Below are positions 30,279 to 39,886 of a DNA stretch of 64,000 nucleotides, one piece after another; positions within the stretch are counted from its first letter, which is position 1; each line of letters begins with the position of its first letter. The DNA lies in contig NZ_JAVBIK010000001.1 in the NCBI RefSeq assembly GCF_032193805.1, positions 3,617,001 to 3,681,000 on the forward strand, in the 5' to 3' direction. Below the pieces are notes generated by a model that saw only the letters and a list, made by a program, of their open reading frames with translations, did no database searches and was not told the DNA's origin. The stretch comes from Rhodoferax potami. Its GTDB lineage: Bacteria; Pseudomonadota; Gammaproteobacteria; Burkholderiales; Burkholderiaceae_C. The position numbers and the translations under genes were made by a program.

Positions 30279-32755
30279 CCACTACCACCTCTCACACCAT
30301 GAGCACTCCTGTGGAATTTGAATTCGATGCGCCCGGGCGCGACCTCGAATCCCTGAAACGCTCCATCGCCAACAAACTCATGTTTGTGGTGGGCAAAGAC
30401 CCCGAAGCTGCCCGCCCTGAAGACTGGCTGCACGCCGCCGCCTATGCCGTGCGCGACCAGCTGGTCGAGCGCTGGATGACCACCACCCGCGCCCAGTACG
30501 CCCAGGACGCCAAGCGGGTGTACTACCTCAGCATGGAATTTTTGATCGGCCGCACCTTCAGCAACGCCATGCTGGCCGTGGGTCTGCGCGAGCGGGTCAA
30601 ACAAGCCTTGGCGGACTTCGGGGTGGATATCGACGCGGTCACCGAGCTGGAGCCTGACGCTGCCTTGGGCAACGGGGGCTTGGGCCGCTTGGCCGCTTGC
30701 TTTCTGGACTCCATGGCCACGCTGAATATTCCCGGCTTTGGTTATGGCATCCGGTACGACTACGGCATGTTCAAGCAAACCATTGTGGACGGCCGCCAGG
30801 TCGAGGTGCCCGACTACTGGCTCACCCACGGTAACCCGTGGGAGTTTACGCGTCCCGAGGTGAACTACCGCGTGCAGTTCGGCGGCCATGTGGTGAAAGA
30901 AGGTGACGCCTACAAATGGGTGGACAGTCACGACGTGCAGGCTATGGCCTATGACACCATCATCCCCGGCTACGCCACCCGCGCCACCAACACGCTGCGC
31001 TTGTGGTCCGCCAAGGCTACCCAAGAGATTGATTTGGGGGCATTTAACCGCGGCAACTACATGGCGGCGGTGGAAACTAAAAACCATTCCGAGAACGTGT
31101 CCCGCGTGCTCTACCCGGACGACTCCACGCCCTCCGGCCGCGAGCTGCGCTTGCACCAGGAATACTTTTTCTGCAGCGCCAGCGTGCAAGACTTGCTGCG
31201 CCGCTACCTGCGCACCCACGACAATTTTGAAAACCTGCCCAACAAGGTCAGCATCCACCTCAACGACACCCACCCGGTGTTGGCCATCCCCGAGCTGATG
31301 CGCTTGCTGCTCGACGAGCACCATCTCTCGTGGGCGGACGCTTGGCGCCTGTGCCAGGGCGTGTTCAGCTACACCAATCACACCCTCATGCACGAGGCGC
31401 TGGAGACTTGGCCGGTGGAGATGATGGGCCGCATCCTGCCGCGCCACCTGCAAATCATTTACGACATCAACGCCCAGTTTTTGCACCAGATTTCATTGAG
31501 CGGCGGCAGCCCCGAGCTGTTGCGCAAGGTGAGCTTGGTGGACGAGGCCGGGGAGCGCCGTGTGCGCATGGCCTACTTGGCTGTCATTACCAGCCACTCG
31601 GTCAACGGCGTATCAGCGTTGCACTCGGAGCTCATGAAGGAAAGCATCTTCTTCGACTTTGCCAATTTGTGGCCCGAGCGCTTTAACAACAAAACGAACG
31701 GCATCACCCCGCGCCGATGGCTGGCGCAGGCCAACCCCGCTTTGTCGGCGGTGTTGGATAAGCAGGTTGGCACCGGTTGGCGCCGTGACCTGACCCAGCT
31801 CAGCGGCCTGAACGCGGTGTTAACGCAGCCCAAGGTGATCGACGCTTTCCAGGGTGCCAAGCTCGCCAACAAGCAGCGCCTGGCTGCCTGGGTGCAGGCC
31901 CACATGGGCCTGACCATCCCCACCGATGCGCTGTACGACGTGCAAGTCAAGCGCATTCATGAATACAAGCGCCAGCTGCTCAATGTGTTGCACGTGGTCA
32001 CCCGCTACCTGCGCATCATCAACAACCCCGGCTCGGTGACGGTGCCTCGCGTGGTGGTGTTTGCCGGCAAGGCGGCCTCGGCCTACCACATGGCCAAGCA
32101 GATCATTCACCTCATCAACAACGTGGCCAGCGTGATCAACAACGACCCGCGCGTTGGCAACCTGCTCAAGGTGGTGTTCATCCCCAACTACAGCGTGAGC
32201 CTGGCCGAGCGCATCATCCCGGCGGCTGACTTGTCGGAGCAAATCTCTACCGCGGGTACCGAAGCATCCGGCACCGGCAACATGAAGTTCGCCCTCAACG
32301 GCGCGCTCACTATCGGCACGCTGGATGGCGCCAACGTCGAAATTCTGGAGAACGTGGGTGCCGACAACATCTTCATTTTCGGCCTGACCACGCCGCAGGT
32401 GGCCGCCACCCGCGCGGCCGGCTACCAGCCACGCGCGATCGCTGAGGGCAACCCCGAGCTGAATGCTGTGCTGGAAGCCATCCGCGATGGCGCCTTCAGC
32501 CCCGACGAGCCCGGCCGCTTCCAGAGCATCTACGACCTGCTGGTGAACTGGGGCGACCACTACCTGCTGCTGGCCGATTACGCTGCCTACATCGCCGCGC
32601 AAGAGCAGGTGGACATTGCCTACCAGAACAAGGAAGCGTGGTCCGTCATGGCCCTGCGCAACGTAGCCGCCATGGGTCCGTTCTCTGCGGACCGCACGAT
32701 CGGCGAATATGCCGACAAGATCTGGAAGAGCAAGCCGCTGGAGCTGGCTTCCTGA
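30275..32755 (+). CDS. glgP: Glycogen/starch/alpha-glucan phosphorylase
   Basis: An 826-residue PLP-dependent phosphorylase releasing glucose-1-phosphate from glycogen. The PLP lysine is K671 in [48 protein letters not shown] and [12 protein letters not shown] are other family blocks. The start at 30275 overlaps the glgA stop. Last gene of glgB-glgX-pgm-glgC-glgA-glgP. Confidence 0.97.
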   Translation: MTTTTSHTMSTPVEFEFDAPGRDLESLKRSIANKLMFVVGKDPEAARPEDWLHAAAYAVRDQLVERWMTTTRAQYAQDAKRVYYLSMEFLIGRTFSNAMLAVGLRERVKQALADFGVDIDAVTELEPDAALGNGGLGRLAACFLDSMATLNIPGFGYGIRYDYGMFKQTIVDGRQVEVPDYWLTHGNPWEFTRPEVNYRVQFGGHVVKEGDAYKWVDSHDVQAMAYDTIIPGYATRATNTLRLWSAKATQEIDLGAFNRGNYMAAVETKNHSENVSRVLYPDDSTPSGRELRLHQEYFFCSASVQDLLRRYLRTHDNFENLPNKVSIHLNDTHPVLAIPELMRLLLDEHHLSWADAWRLCQGVFSYTNHTLMHEALETWPVEMMGRILPRHLQIIYDINAQFLHQISLSGGSPELLRKVSLVDEAGERRVRMAYLAVITSHSVNGVSALHSELMKESIFFDFANLWPERFNNKTNGITPRRWLAQANPALSAVLDKQVGTGWRRDLTQLSGLNAVLTQPKVIDAFQGAKLANKQRLAAWVQAHMGLTIPTDALYDVQVKRIHEYKRQLLNVLHVVTRYLRIINNPGSVTVPRVVVFAGKAASAYHMAKQIIHLINNVASVINNDPRVGNLLKVVFIPNYSVSLAERIIPAADLSEQISTAGTEASGTGNMKFALNGALTIGTLDGANVEILENVGADNIFIFGLTTPQVAATRAAGYQPRAIAEGNPELNAVLEAIRDGAFSPDEPGRFQSIYDLLVNWGDHYLLLADYAAYIAAQEQVDIAYQNKEAWSVMALRNVAAMGPFSADRTIGEYADKIWKSKPLELAS

Positions 32756-32764
32756 TAGGTGTGC

Positions 32765-32793
32765 AGAGGCAGATTTGAGTCAAATCTGCCTCT
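32765..32793. terminator. Perfect 14-bp palindrome at the end of the glycogen operon
   Basis: AGAGGCAGATTTGA-G-TCAAATCTGCCTCT lies 10 bases after the glgP stop. As RNA it would form a very stable hairpin, but no T-run follows. The right arm is the end of an interspersed repeat copy, so the palindrome may be a junction of two oppositely oriented repeat ends. Confidence 0.5.
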
Positions 32794-32817
32794 AGCCGTC
32801 GTGGAATTTGGGCGAGT
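32780..32817 (-). repeat. Truncated interspersed repeat copy, left border of the Rhs island
   Basis: GTCAAATCTGCCTCTAGCC then GTCGTGGAATTTGGGCGAGT matches the copy at 38734 (same orientation), but stops where that copy continues with AGCTATGAATTC. It separates the glycogen operon from the Rhs gene. Confidence 0.75.
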
Positions 32818-32953
32818 GAAAGACTCATCCGACTGAACCGACCCTTTCGAGGGTGGTAACACAATAGAACAAATTCACCGGCCAGTGCATCGCTTGTCCT
32901 GGGAAAACGTCTCCTATGATTCGACGCAAAACGTTAATTGCGGGAGGTATCTA

Positions 32954-35900
32954 ATGCGAACTAAGTTTGGCTTGGCGGTATTAAAAAAACCGGAAGGCAG
33001 TTCCAGCCCTCTATACCTAGCGAGGACTTTGTTTGTATTTTGCTTACTCCCATCTGGCGCGCTAGCCGCGACTTGTAATGCTCTTGAGGGAGCGCTAAAT
33101 GCTCAAGGTAAAGCGAGGTACGAATCACACGAGGTCGAAGTTAGAAGGTGCCTGTCGCTATTTCCTGATGGATACCTCTGCGGCTCTAACGCTACATATG
33201 AGGTTGAGCGGCGGGTAAGCGATGGCCAAGAGCAACGCCGCAATAAGTACTTTTACACCAACCCCCCCTCCCTTGGCGGCGCTACATTGATCTCTTTTGG
33301 CGATTGGCAGACTTGTTCAGTTGACCTGTCGAATGTGGAAGTTGAATCGACAAGCAGTCCTCAAGCCGGGATGTGCACCGCCAAACCCATCATCCCCGCC
33401 ACCGGCGAAAAGCTCTACACCCACAGCGACTACACCGACACCGGCCCGCACCCCTTAAGCCTCACCCGCACCTACCGCAGCCGCTGGTCCGTCAGTGGTG
33501 CTGCAGGGTTTGCCGCCAACCCCGGCCTGGGCCAAGCTTGGGCCCACAACCACAGCAGCAGCCTGAGCGTGCAAACCAACGCTGGTGCAGCGGGCGGGAA
33601 CGCCTTGCTCGCAGTCACCTCCATCCGCCTGACAGAAGGCAACGGTTCCATCCGGCTCTTCGAACCGGTGAGCGGCACCAACCAATTCAAAGACAGCACA
33701 GGCTCCAGCACCATTACCGCCACCACCACCCTGGGTGGCTCAAGCCTGCCCAGCAGCTACACCCTCAATCTCACTGACGACGACAGCACCTGGCAGTTCG
33801 ACGCATCAGGCAAGCTCCAGAGCAAGACCGAACGCAACGGCTGGACCACCAGCTACAGCTACATCAATGCAGGCGTTGGCGCCGGGCAGTTGGGCAGCAT
33901 CACCAACGCCTTTGGCCGCAGCATCCAACTCAGCTACAACGCTGCAGGCCAGCTGGAGACTGCCACTTTGCCCGACGGGCAAACCGTGCGCTACACATTC
34001 GATAGCAGCTCGCGCATAGTTGGCGTTGGCTACCCCGGCAATGTGTCTAAAACCTACCTCTACGAAGACACCCGCTGGCCCCAAAGTGTGACCGGCATCA
34101 TCGACGAGCGCGGTACGCGCTTGGCCACCGTGGTCTACGACGCACAGGGCAGGGCAGTCGAGAGTGGCTACGCAGGCGGAGCCGACTACTACAAGGTCAG
34201 CTACCCCGCCACCAGCAACTGGAGCAGCGCCCAAATCACCGACCCCCTGGGCACCACCCGCACCTACCAGTACGGCACCACCTTGGGCAAACTCACGGTG
34301 ACCGGTGCCGACAAACCCAGTGGCTCGGGTGGTAGTGACGCCGCCAGCCGCGTGCAAAACGCCAGCGGCCTGATCGACAGCGAGACCGACTTCGCCGGCG
34401 TGCTCACCCTGTACACCTGGGACAACACACGCCGCCTGCCCCTGTCCATCACCCAGGCCGCAGGCAAACCTGAGGCCCTGACCACCAGCACCCAGTGGCA
34501 CCCCACGCTGCGCCTGCCCGTTAAAGTGACCGTGCCAGGCAAAACCACCGACACCAGCTATGACGCCCGTGGCAACGTGTTGAGCCAAACCGAGACAGAC
34601 ACCACCGGCGGCCCCAGTAACGGACAGACCCGCACCTGGGCCTGGACCTACACCCCCAGCAACCTGGTTGCCACCCACACCGACCCCTTGGGCCAAGTCT
34701 GGAGCTACGCCACCAACGCCCAAGGCCAGCGCACCAGCGCCACCGACCCCCTGGGCCAAACCACCAGCTACACCTATGACACCGCAGGCCGCCTGAGCAG
34801 CCAGACCGAACCTGGCGGCCTGGTCACCAGCTACGCCTATGATCAGCGCGGCCGCATCACCAGCGTCAGCGCGGCAGGGGAAACCACCCGCTACACCTAC
34901 ACGCCCGATGGCCAACTGGAGAGCGCTACCCTGCCCAATGGCTACAGCGTGAGCTACCAATACGACGCCGCCCAACGCTTGATTGCCGCCAGCGACAACC
35001 GCGGCAACCGCATCAGCTACACCCTGGACGGCATGGGCAACCGAATCCGCGAAGAACTCAAAGACCCCGGCGGCACCATCGCCTACGCCACCAGCCGCAC
35101 CATCAACAGCCTGAACCGGGTAAGCAGCATCACCAGCGGGCAGGGCGCCAGCCAAGGCACCACCCAATACGGCTTTGATGCCAACGGCGAAGCCACCAGC
35201 CAAACCAACGCGCTGAACCACACCACCAGCCAAACCCTGGATGGCCTGCGCCGCCCCACGGCCACCACCCTGCCCGACAACAGCAGCACCCAAACAGCCT
35301 GGAGCGCCCTGGGCGACATCACCAGCGCCAAAGACCCCAAAGGCATCACCACCACCTACCAAAGAAACGCCTGGGGCGAAGTCTTGAGTGAAACCAGCCC
35401 GGACAGCGGCACCCAAAGCTTCGTCCGAGACGCAGCCGGCAACATCACCAGCAAAACCGACGCCTTAGGCAAAACCACCACCTACACCCGCAACGCCCTG
35501 GGCCAAGTCACCGGCATCACTCTGCAGGACGGCACCACCCAAACCCTGGCCTACAACACAGCAGGCCACCTGGTGCAAATGACAGACGCCAGCGGCAGCA
35601 CCAGCTACACCCGCGACGCCTTGGGCCGCATCCTGCAAAAAACCCAAACCGTCAACGACAACCCGGCCAACCCCAGCACGTACACCACCGCGTACACCTA
35701 CCACCCCGGCGGGCAAGTAGCCAGCATCCGCTACCCCAGCGGGCTCACCGTCAACTACCGCCAGGGTACCGGAGCCCAAGTGGGGCAGATCACGCAAGTG
35801 GACGTGCAAGAACCGGGCAAGAACCAACCGGTGCTGCCTTGGGTAACCAACCTGACGTACACCGCCCTGAACCAGCCCAAGAGCTGGAACTGGAACTGCC

Positions 35901-37624
35901 TGACCGGCAACGGTAAAACCGCCGCCAGCACCGCCAACTGCGACACAGCCAGCCGCAGCTTCGACAGTAACGGCCGCATGACGGGCAATGAGTTTGCGAC
36001 CTACAGCTACGACCCCGCAGGCCGCATCACCGGTATCACCCAAAACCTCTGGGCCCTGCAAGCTGCGGTGCCGGAAGTGCCAGCTACCGCCACCACACCA
36101 GCAGTACCGGCAGTACCCGCCAGCTATTACCCCGTCCCCTTAAGCTGGACCGCTGGCTACGACAACCGCGACCGTTTAACCAGCTTCACCCGCCCCGGCA
36201 GCAGCATCAGCTACACCTATGACAAAAACAGCAACCGCTTAAGCGGCACTGAGGCCACCACCAGCGACACCGATTTGGATGGGGACTTTGATGCAGCAGA
36301 CCTGCAAAGAACGACCGCCCAAACCCAAACCATCGCCAACGACAGCAACCGCCTCTTGGGCTGGAGCCAGACCAACACCACCAAGAGGCTCAACGCCAAA
36401 GGCCAACCGGTCACCAGCAGCACCAGCACCCAAGTCAACTACGGCCTGGACGCAGCCGGTAACCTGACCAGTGACGGGCTGAGAACATTCAGCTATGACG
36501 CAAGCAACCGCCTCACTCAAGTGCAAGTGGGCGATGCAGACGAAGCCAGCAAAGTCACCTACCTGCACAACGCAGCAGGCCAACGCGTCTTCAAGAGCGA
36601 ACCGCAGGTAGCGCAAACCGCACCCAGCGAACAAGAACTAGGCACAGACTTCATCACCTGGCTCAAAAAGAACTTTGGCTGGCTCTTCGCCCAAGCCCAA
36701 CAAAACGCCACACTGGGGCAAAGCTATGTGTACGGCGATGGACCCATCAACAGCTACCACCTGCTGGGTGAATACGGCAACGGCGGCACCACAAGCACCG
36801 GGAGACTGGAATACATCTACCTGCCCACCGAGACAGGAACAGCGCAACTCATCGGGCTCTACAAAAACAACCGCTTCTACGCAGTCCACACCGACCACCT
36901 GGGCACGCCAAGAAGCATCACCGACGACACCAACAAGGTGGTGTGGCAATGGGCCTACTCCGCATTCGGGGACAACAAGCCCACCGGCATCCTGAAAGCC
37001 ACAACCAACCCCAAAGCCGCCCTCACCAACCAGCCCACACTCCTGCAAGCCACCAGCCCGAGCTTCCCCGTCAATCTGAGGTTCCCGGGGCAGTACTGGG
37101 ATGATGAGGCTAAGCTGAGTTACAACTACTTCCGCAACTACCAACCGAACCAAGGGCGGTATACACAGCCGGACCCGATTGGGTTGGAGGGGGGATGGTC
37201 GCGGTTTGGGTATGTAGTTGGGAATGCGCTTTGGGCGATTGATCCTGAGGGGCTCGCAGGAGTAACTCCAAAGAATTTCGGTAAAAATAAATCGCTGCCC
37301 CCTCCTGGCCAACTTCCGAAGGACACACAAGAAAGAACTAAGCAACAACAAGAGCAACAAGAGGCTGGCGCAGAAACAACTAAAAATATGCTTTGCTATC
37401 TTGGTCTGAGAAATTGCGAGGCTGAAGATAATTTAAAAAAAGCAAGGATTTGCTTGCTGTCTCAATGCACAACATGCGACGGTCAAACGTTTACCGCTGG
37501 ACCAAACGCAAATCAAAGTAGCGCTTTCGATCCAAAGACCACAACTTGCAAGTGCATTCAGTACGGTTTCGATCCGTCATATCAAGGTGGACCACCTCCT
37601 GGCCTAACCCCTCCTGGACGATAG
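32954..37624 (+). CDS. Secreted YD-repeat (Rhs family) protein with variable C-terminal tip
   Basis: A 1556-residue Rhs/YD-repeat protein. The start at 32954 has a strong Shine-Dalgarno (GGGAGG at 32942-32947). A hydrophobic signal (ARTLFVFCLLPSGALA) is followed by a DUF6531-like block (YTDTGPHPLSLTRTYRSRW, about residue 160) and then dozens of YD repeats (for example TSYTYDTAGRLSSQTEPGG) that build a shell. The Rhs-associated core is near residues 1310-1430 (HTDHLGTPRSITDDTNK; YFRNYQPNQGRYTQPDPIGL). After DPEGL the last roughly 120 residues are different: AT-rich DNA with seven or more Cys (LLSQCTTCDGQTF, TTCKCIQ). By analogy to Rhs systems this is the effector tip; no nuclease or other toxin motif was recognised. 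No PAAR or VgrG domain is present, so Sec export is more likely than type VI secretion. Confidence 0.9.
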   Translation: MRTKFGLAVLKKPEGSSSPLYLARTLFVFCLLPSGALAATCNALEGALNAQGKARYESHEVEVRRCLSLFPDGYLCGSNATYEVERRVSDGQEQRRNKYFYTNPPSLGGATLISFGDWQTCSVDLSNVEVESTSSPQAGMCTAKPIIPATGEKLYTHSDYTDTGPHPLSLTRTYRSRWSVSGAAGFAANPGLGQAWAHNHSSSLSVQTNAGAAGGNALLAVTSIRLTEGNGSIRLFEPVSGTNQFKDSTGSSTITATTTLGGSSLPSSYTLNLTDDDSTWQFDASGKLQSKTERNGWTTSYSYINAGVGAGQLGSITNAFGRSIQLSYNAAGQLETATLPDGQTVRYTFDSSSRIVGVGYPGNVSKTYLYEDTRWPQSVTGIIDERGTRLATVVYDAQGRAVESGYAGGADYYKVSYPATSNWSSAQITDPLGTTRTYQYGTTLGKLTVTGADKPSGSGGSDAASRVQNASGLIDSETDFAGVLTLYTWDNTRRLPLSITQAAGKPEALTTSTQWHPTLRLPVKVTVPGKTTDTSYDARGNVLSQTETDTTGGPSNGQTRTWAWTYTPSNLVATHTDPLGQVWSYATNAQGQRTSATDPLGQTTSYTYDTAGRLSSQTEPGGLVTSYAYDQRGRITSVSAAGETTRYTYTPDGQLESATLPNGYSVSYQYDAAQRLIAASDNRGNRISYTLDGMGNRIREELKDPGGTIAYATSRTINSLNRVSSITSGQGASQGTTQYGFDANGEATSQTNALNHTTSQTLDGLRRPTATTLPDNSSTQTAWSALGDITSAKDPKGITTTYQRNAWGEVLSETSPDSGTQSFVRDAAGNITSKTDALGKTTTYTRNALGQVTGITLQDGTTQTLAYNTAGHLVQMTDASGSTSYTRDALGRILQKTQTVNDNPANPSTYTTAYTYHPGGQVASIRYPSGLTVNYRQGTGAQVGQITQVDVQEPGKNQPVLPWVTNLTYTALNQPKSWNWNCLTGNGKTAASTANCDTASRSFDSNGRMTGNEFATYSYDPAGRITGITQNLWALQAAVPEVPATATTPAVPAVPASYYPVPLSWTAGYDNRDRLTSFTRPGSSISYTYDKNSNRLSGTEATTSDTDLDGDFDAADLQRTTAQTQTIANDSNRLLGWSQTNTTKRLNAKGQPVTSSTSTQVNYGLDAAGNLTSDGLRTFSYDASNRLTQVQVGDADEASKVTYLHNAAGQRVFKSEPQVAQTAPSEQELGTDFITWLKKNFGWLFAQAQQNATLGQSYVYGDGPINSYHLLGEYGNGGTTSTGRLEYIYLPTETGTAQLIGLYKNNRFYAVHTDHLGTPRSITDDTNKVVWQWAYSAFGDNKPTGILKATTNPKAALTNQPTLLQATSPSFPVNLRFPGQYWDDEAKLSYNYFRNYQPNQGRYTQPDPIGLEGGWSRFGYVVGNALWAIDPEGLAGVTPKNFGKNKSLPPPGQLPKDTQERTKQQQEQQEAGAETTKNMLCYLGLRNCEAEDNLKKARICLLSQCTTCDGQTFTAGPNANQSSAFDPKTTTCKCIQYGFDPSYQGGPPPGLTPPGR

Positions 37625-37626
37625 TT

Positions 37627-38004
37627 ATGAAAAAAATCGCAATCTTTATTTGTTTTGTAGTGATTGTTTTCTTGGCTTTTGTTGTAGGTCGGAAATCGGG
37701 ATTTCAAGAAGCGATTCGAATCGGTGATTTAAAAGCTCAATCTATAAATGCCCTAAATGCTATGGGTTCTTATGATGTCCATGCCGATATAGCCAAAGCC
37801 GTTGAAGCTGGAAATGGTGCAAAAGCGCTGTGCTCAGTACAGATTTATGCAAGTGCTAACGTGATGCAGGTTAGGCAGTGCTTGGAAGATCCCAGTTGCA
37901 AATCATTAATCGAATCAGAAGTTCAAAAGGTTGCACCTGAACTACTTGGAAATGGTGCACTAAAGCTGAAATTTTTCAAACTAGGTGAAAAATGTGTCCC
38001 CTGA
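37627..38004 (+). CDS. Small membrane-anchored protein, candidate partner/immunity of the Rhs tip
   Basis: A 125-residue protein starting two bases after the Rhs stop codon. The N-terminus is a single membrane anchor or uncleaved signal (MKKIAIFICFVVIVFLAFVVG). The rest is periplasmic by prediction, with four Cys (ALCSV, RQCLED, PSCKS, EKCVP). It is much more AT-rich than the flanking genes. The position directly after an Rhs variable tip is where immunity genes are found; the role is inferred from position only. Confidence 0.65.
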   Translation: MKKIAIFICFVVIVFLAFVVGRKSGFQEAIRIGDLKAQSINALNAMGSYDVHADIAKAVEAGNGAKALCSVQIYASANVMQVRQCLEDPSCKSLIESEVQKVAPELLGNGALKLKFFKLGEKCVP

Positions 38005-38181
38005 TAAAAGGGCTGTCGAGCTGTCCCGAATCTTGTGTGCAGCGTGACCGAATCCATGTGCATGCATGGTCTCCAAAATATTCTTCATAAAAGAATTTTT
38101 TATCAAATTGGCCGATAGCCCCCATCAACGTTGCGCAAGCAGCTACGAATTCAGTAGCAGGCGTACTCGCTTAGTCAACAA

Positions 38182-38251
38182 CACCATCGCCTGGGCCACC
38201 AGCCGCACCTTCAACAGCCTGAACCGGGTCAGCGCCATCACCAGCGGGCAG
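38182..38251 (+). pseudogene. Displaced fragment of Rhs YD-repeat sequence
   Basis: These 70 bases match 35074-35143 inside the Rhs gene at 64 of 70 positions, encoding TIAWATSRTFNSLNRVSAIT versus TIAYATSRTINSLNRVSSIT. The fragment has no Rhs sequence on either side and lies just before the lipoprotein gene, so it is a remnant of a second Rhs copy or of recombination. Confidence 0.8.
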
Positions 38252-38290
38252 CGCTGGCTATTCTTGGAAAGTAATCTCAGGAGTAAAGAG

Positions 38291-38728
38291 ATGATGCGTT
38301 CCTTCTTTCGCTGGTTTCTTCTTGTTCCCTTAATTTCGTTAGTTGTCGCTTGCGCCGACAGCGTTTCCCAGCGTATGCCAGCAATCAAGCAAGATTTGGC
38401 TCAGTTCCAGACTTCGCTATTTGTACCCGTGCGCCCAGCCACGAGTGAGTTAGCTAAAGATTCGGCTTTTTCATTAGCGATAGATTTTGAAGGAATTGAT
38501 GCCGGGAAGATAGCTGGTCAGGCGGAGGAGGCCCTTCGGAAGTTGCGCTATGTACGTAAAGAAAATCGACTTGATGGAATTCAAGAAACTATTTTGTATT
38601 GCCACGAGGAAGAAGCTGGTAGGAGTGCAACTATCGTGAATAGCGGGCCACAACTACGAATCGCGTTTCGAGTTTCCGGCTGGTCGGAAGATAAGCAAAA
38701 GTGTCCAGGTAAGAATGTATCGAAGTAA
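38291..38728 (+). CDS. Hypothetical lipoprotein in the Rhs island
   Basis: A 145-residue lipoprotein with lipobox LVVAC-ADS (Cys near residue 20), started at 38291 after AGGAG at 38279-38283. A longer in-frame extension upstream runs through the Rhs fragment and is probably not translated. The mature part (FDFEGIDAGKIAG, ILYCHEEEAGRSATIVNSG) is not recognised. It follows the displaced Rhs fragment, as orphan tip/immunity modules often do, so it may be a displaced immunity protein; this is inference. Confidence 0.65.
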   Translation: MMRSFFRWFLLVPLISLVVACADSVSQRMPAIKQDLAQFQTSLFVPVRPATSELAKDSAFSLAIDFEGIDAGKIAGQAEEALRKLRYVRKENRLDGIQETILYCHEEEAGRSATIVNSGPQLRIAFRVSGWSEDKQKCPGKNVSK

Positions 38729-38733
38729 TTTAA

Positions 38734-38792
38734 GTCAAATCTGCCTCTGGCCCCCGTGAAATATGCGCGAGTAGCTATGAATTCAGGAGCGG
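38734..38792 (-). repeat. Interspersed repeat copy, right border of the Rhs island
   Basis: GTCAAATCTGCCTCTGGCCC then CCGTGAAATATGCGCGAGTA then GCTATGAATTCAGGAGCGG is a full copy, in the same orientation as the truncated copy at 32780. It also supplies the last codons (LLNS) and stop of the DUF1294 gene. Confidence 0.85.
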
Positions 38793-39143
38793 TTTGATTC
38801 GGTCCCACAACACGTAGGCGCCCAGTCCAGCGAGGTGCACCCACACCGTCAGCCAGTACATCGCCTGAAAACCGGGCTTGACGGTTTTGTGTCGTAACAC
38901 CTGCTGCGCCAGTCGCGCAGCGGGCCAGCCACCGACCAAGGCCAGCAAATGCAGAGTTTTTTCTTGAATGCGCCAATGGCGGGCGCGGGCAGCGCGCTTG
39001 TCCAACCAGTAAGCGCCAAAGGTAGCCGCGTTTAGCGCAAGGGCGAGCCCCAAAACCAAAGGCGGCAGGCGGTGTTGGTAGATGCCCCAACCCAGCCCTG
39101 CCGCCCAGAGTGCCGCCAGGGTGGCGGCAGTTAGCTGCTTCAA
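38775..39143 (-). CDS. DUF1294 membrane protein
   Basis: A 122-residue inner-membrane protein. It has the DUF1294 signature [20 protein letters not shown] and [17 protein letters not shown], with about three to four hydrophobic segments. Function unknown; in some proteins this domain is fused to a cold-shock domain, which is absent here. It is coupled to the YebC gene by an ATGA overlap. Its last codons and stop lie in an interspersed repeat copy. Confidence 0.85.
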   Translation of the reverse strand: MKQLTAATLAALWAAGLGWGIYQHRLPPLVLGLALALNAATFGAYWLDKRAARARHWRIQEKTLHLLALVGGWPAARLAQQVLRHKTVKPGFQAMYWLTVWVHLAGLGAYVLWDRIKPLLNS

Positions 39144-39853
39144 CCCGCCAGCGCCACGTAGACGTTTTGCACGTCGTCGTTGCCGTCGATGGCGGCCAGG
39201 AAGGCTTCCACTTCTTCCAGCGCTTCGGCGCTCAGGCTGGTGGGGTCGACAGGGTTTTTGGCTTTGTAGCCCAGCTTCATCGACAGCACGTTGAAGCCGA
39301 AGTTGGGCAGGGCGCGGGCCACCAGGTCCAAGTCAGCCGGGTCGGTGTAGAACACGGTGTTGCCTTCTTCATCACCGGCTTCAAAGTCTTGCGCACCGGC
39401 CTCAATCGCAGCCACTTCGGCATCCGAGTCGGCGGCGGTAGGGGCCGCTTCGATCATGCCCAGGTGGTTGAAGTCCCATGCCACCGAGCCGCTGGTGCCC
39501 AGCTGGCCTTTGCGGAACAACACGCGCATTTCAGGGGCGGTGCGTTTCACGTTGTCGGTCAGGCACTCCACCATCACCGCTACCTGATGCGGGGCAAAGC
39601 CTTCGTAGATAACGTGTTCATAGTTGATGACCTCGCCTGTCAGGCCGGCACCTTTCTTGATGGCGCGCTCCAGCGTGTCTTTGGGCATGGAAACTTTGCG
39701 GGCCTGCTCCACCACCAGGCGCAACTTGGCGTTGGCAGCCGGGTCCGCGCCGCCGCGGGCGGCTACCGTAATTTCTTTCACCAGCTTGGTAAACAGCCGG
39801 CCTTTGGCATCGGCCACCAGGGCCTTGCCCTTTGCTTTCCATTGCGCGCCCAT
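39140..39853 (-). CDS. YebC/PmpR family transcriptional regulator
   Basis: A 237-residue YebC-family protein. It has the conserved N-terminus [40 protein letters not shown] and [32 protein letters not shown] and an acidic mid-region follow. Family members are DNA-binding regulators, and some assist ribosomes at polyproline stretches. The N-terminus reads AQWK rather than the AGHSKW typical of the main YebC, which suggests a second, YeeN-like subgroup. Confidence 0.92.
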   Translation of the reverse strand: MGAQWKAKGKALVADAKGRLFTKLVKEITVAARGGADPAANAKLRLVVEQARKVSMPKDTLERAIKKGAGLTGEVINYEHVIYEGFAPHQVAVMVECLTDNVKRTAPEMRVLFRKGQLGTSGSVAWDFNHLGMIEAAPTAADSDAEVAAIEAGAQDFEAGDEEGNTVFYTDPADLDLVARALPNFGFNVLSMKLGYKAKNPVDPTSLSAEALEEVEAFLAAIDGNDDVQNVYVALAG

Positions 39854-39886
39854 AGCGAGTCTTTCTAGATGTTGAAGGGGTAGATT

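Noticed and set aside
33806..35416. A 536-codon Gly/Val/Ala-rich frame antisense to the Rhs gene
   Set aside because: Its repetitive look comes from the YD repeats on the other strand; no ribosome binding site or recognisable domain.
33440..37250. Tandem DNA repeats or a CRISPR array in the 33-37 kb region
   Set aside because: The repetition is protein-level YD repeats with variable spacing, not direct repeats with uniform spacers.
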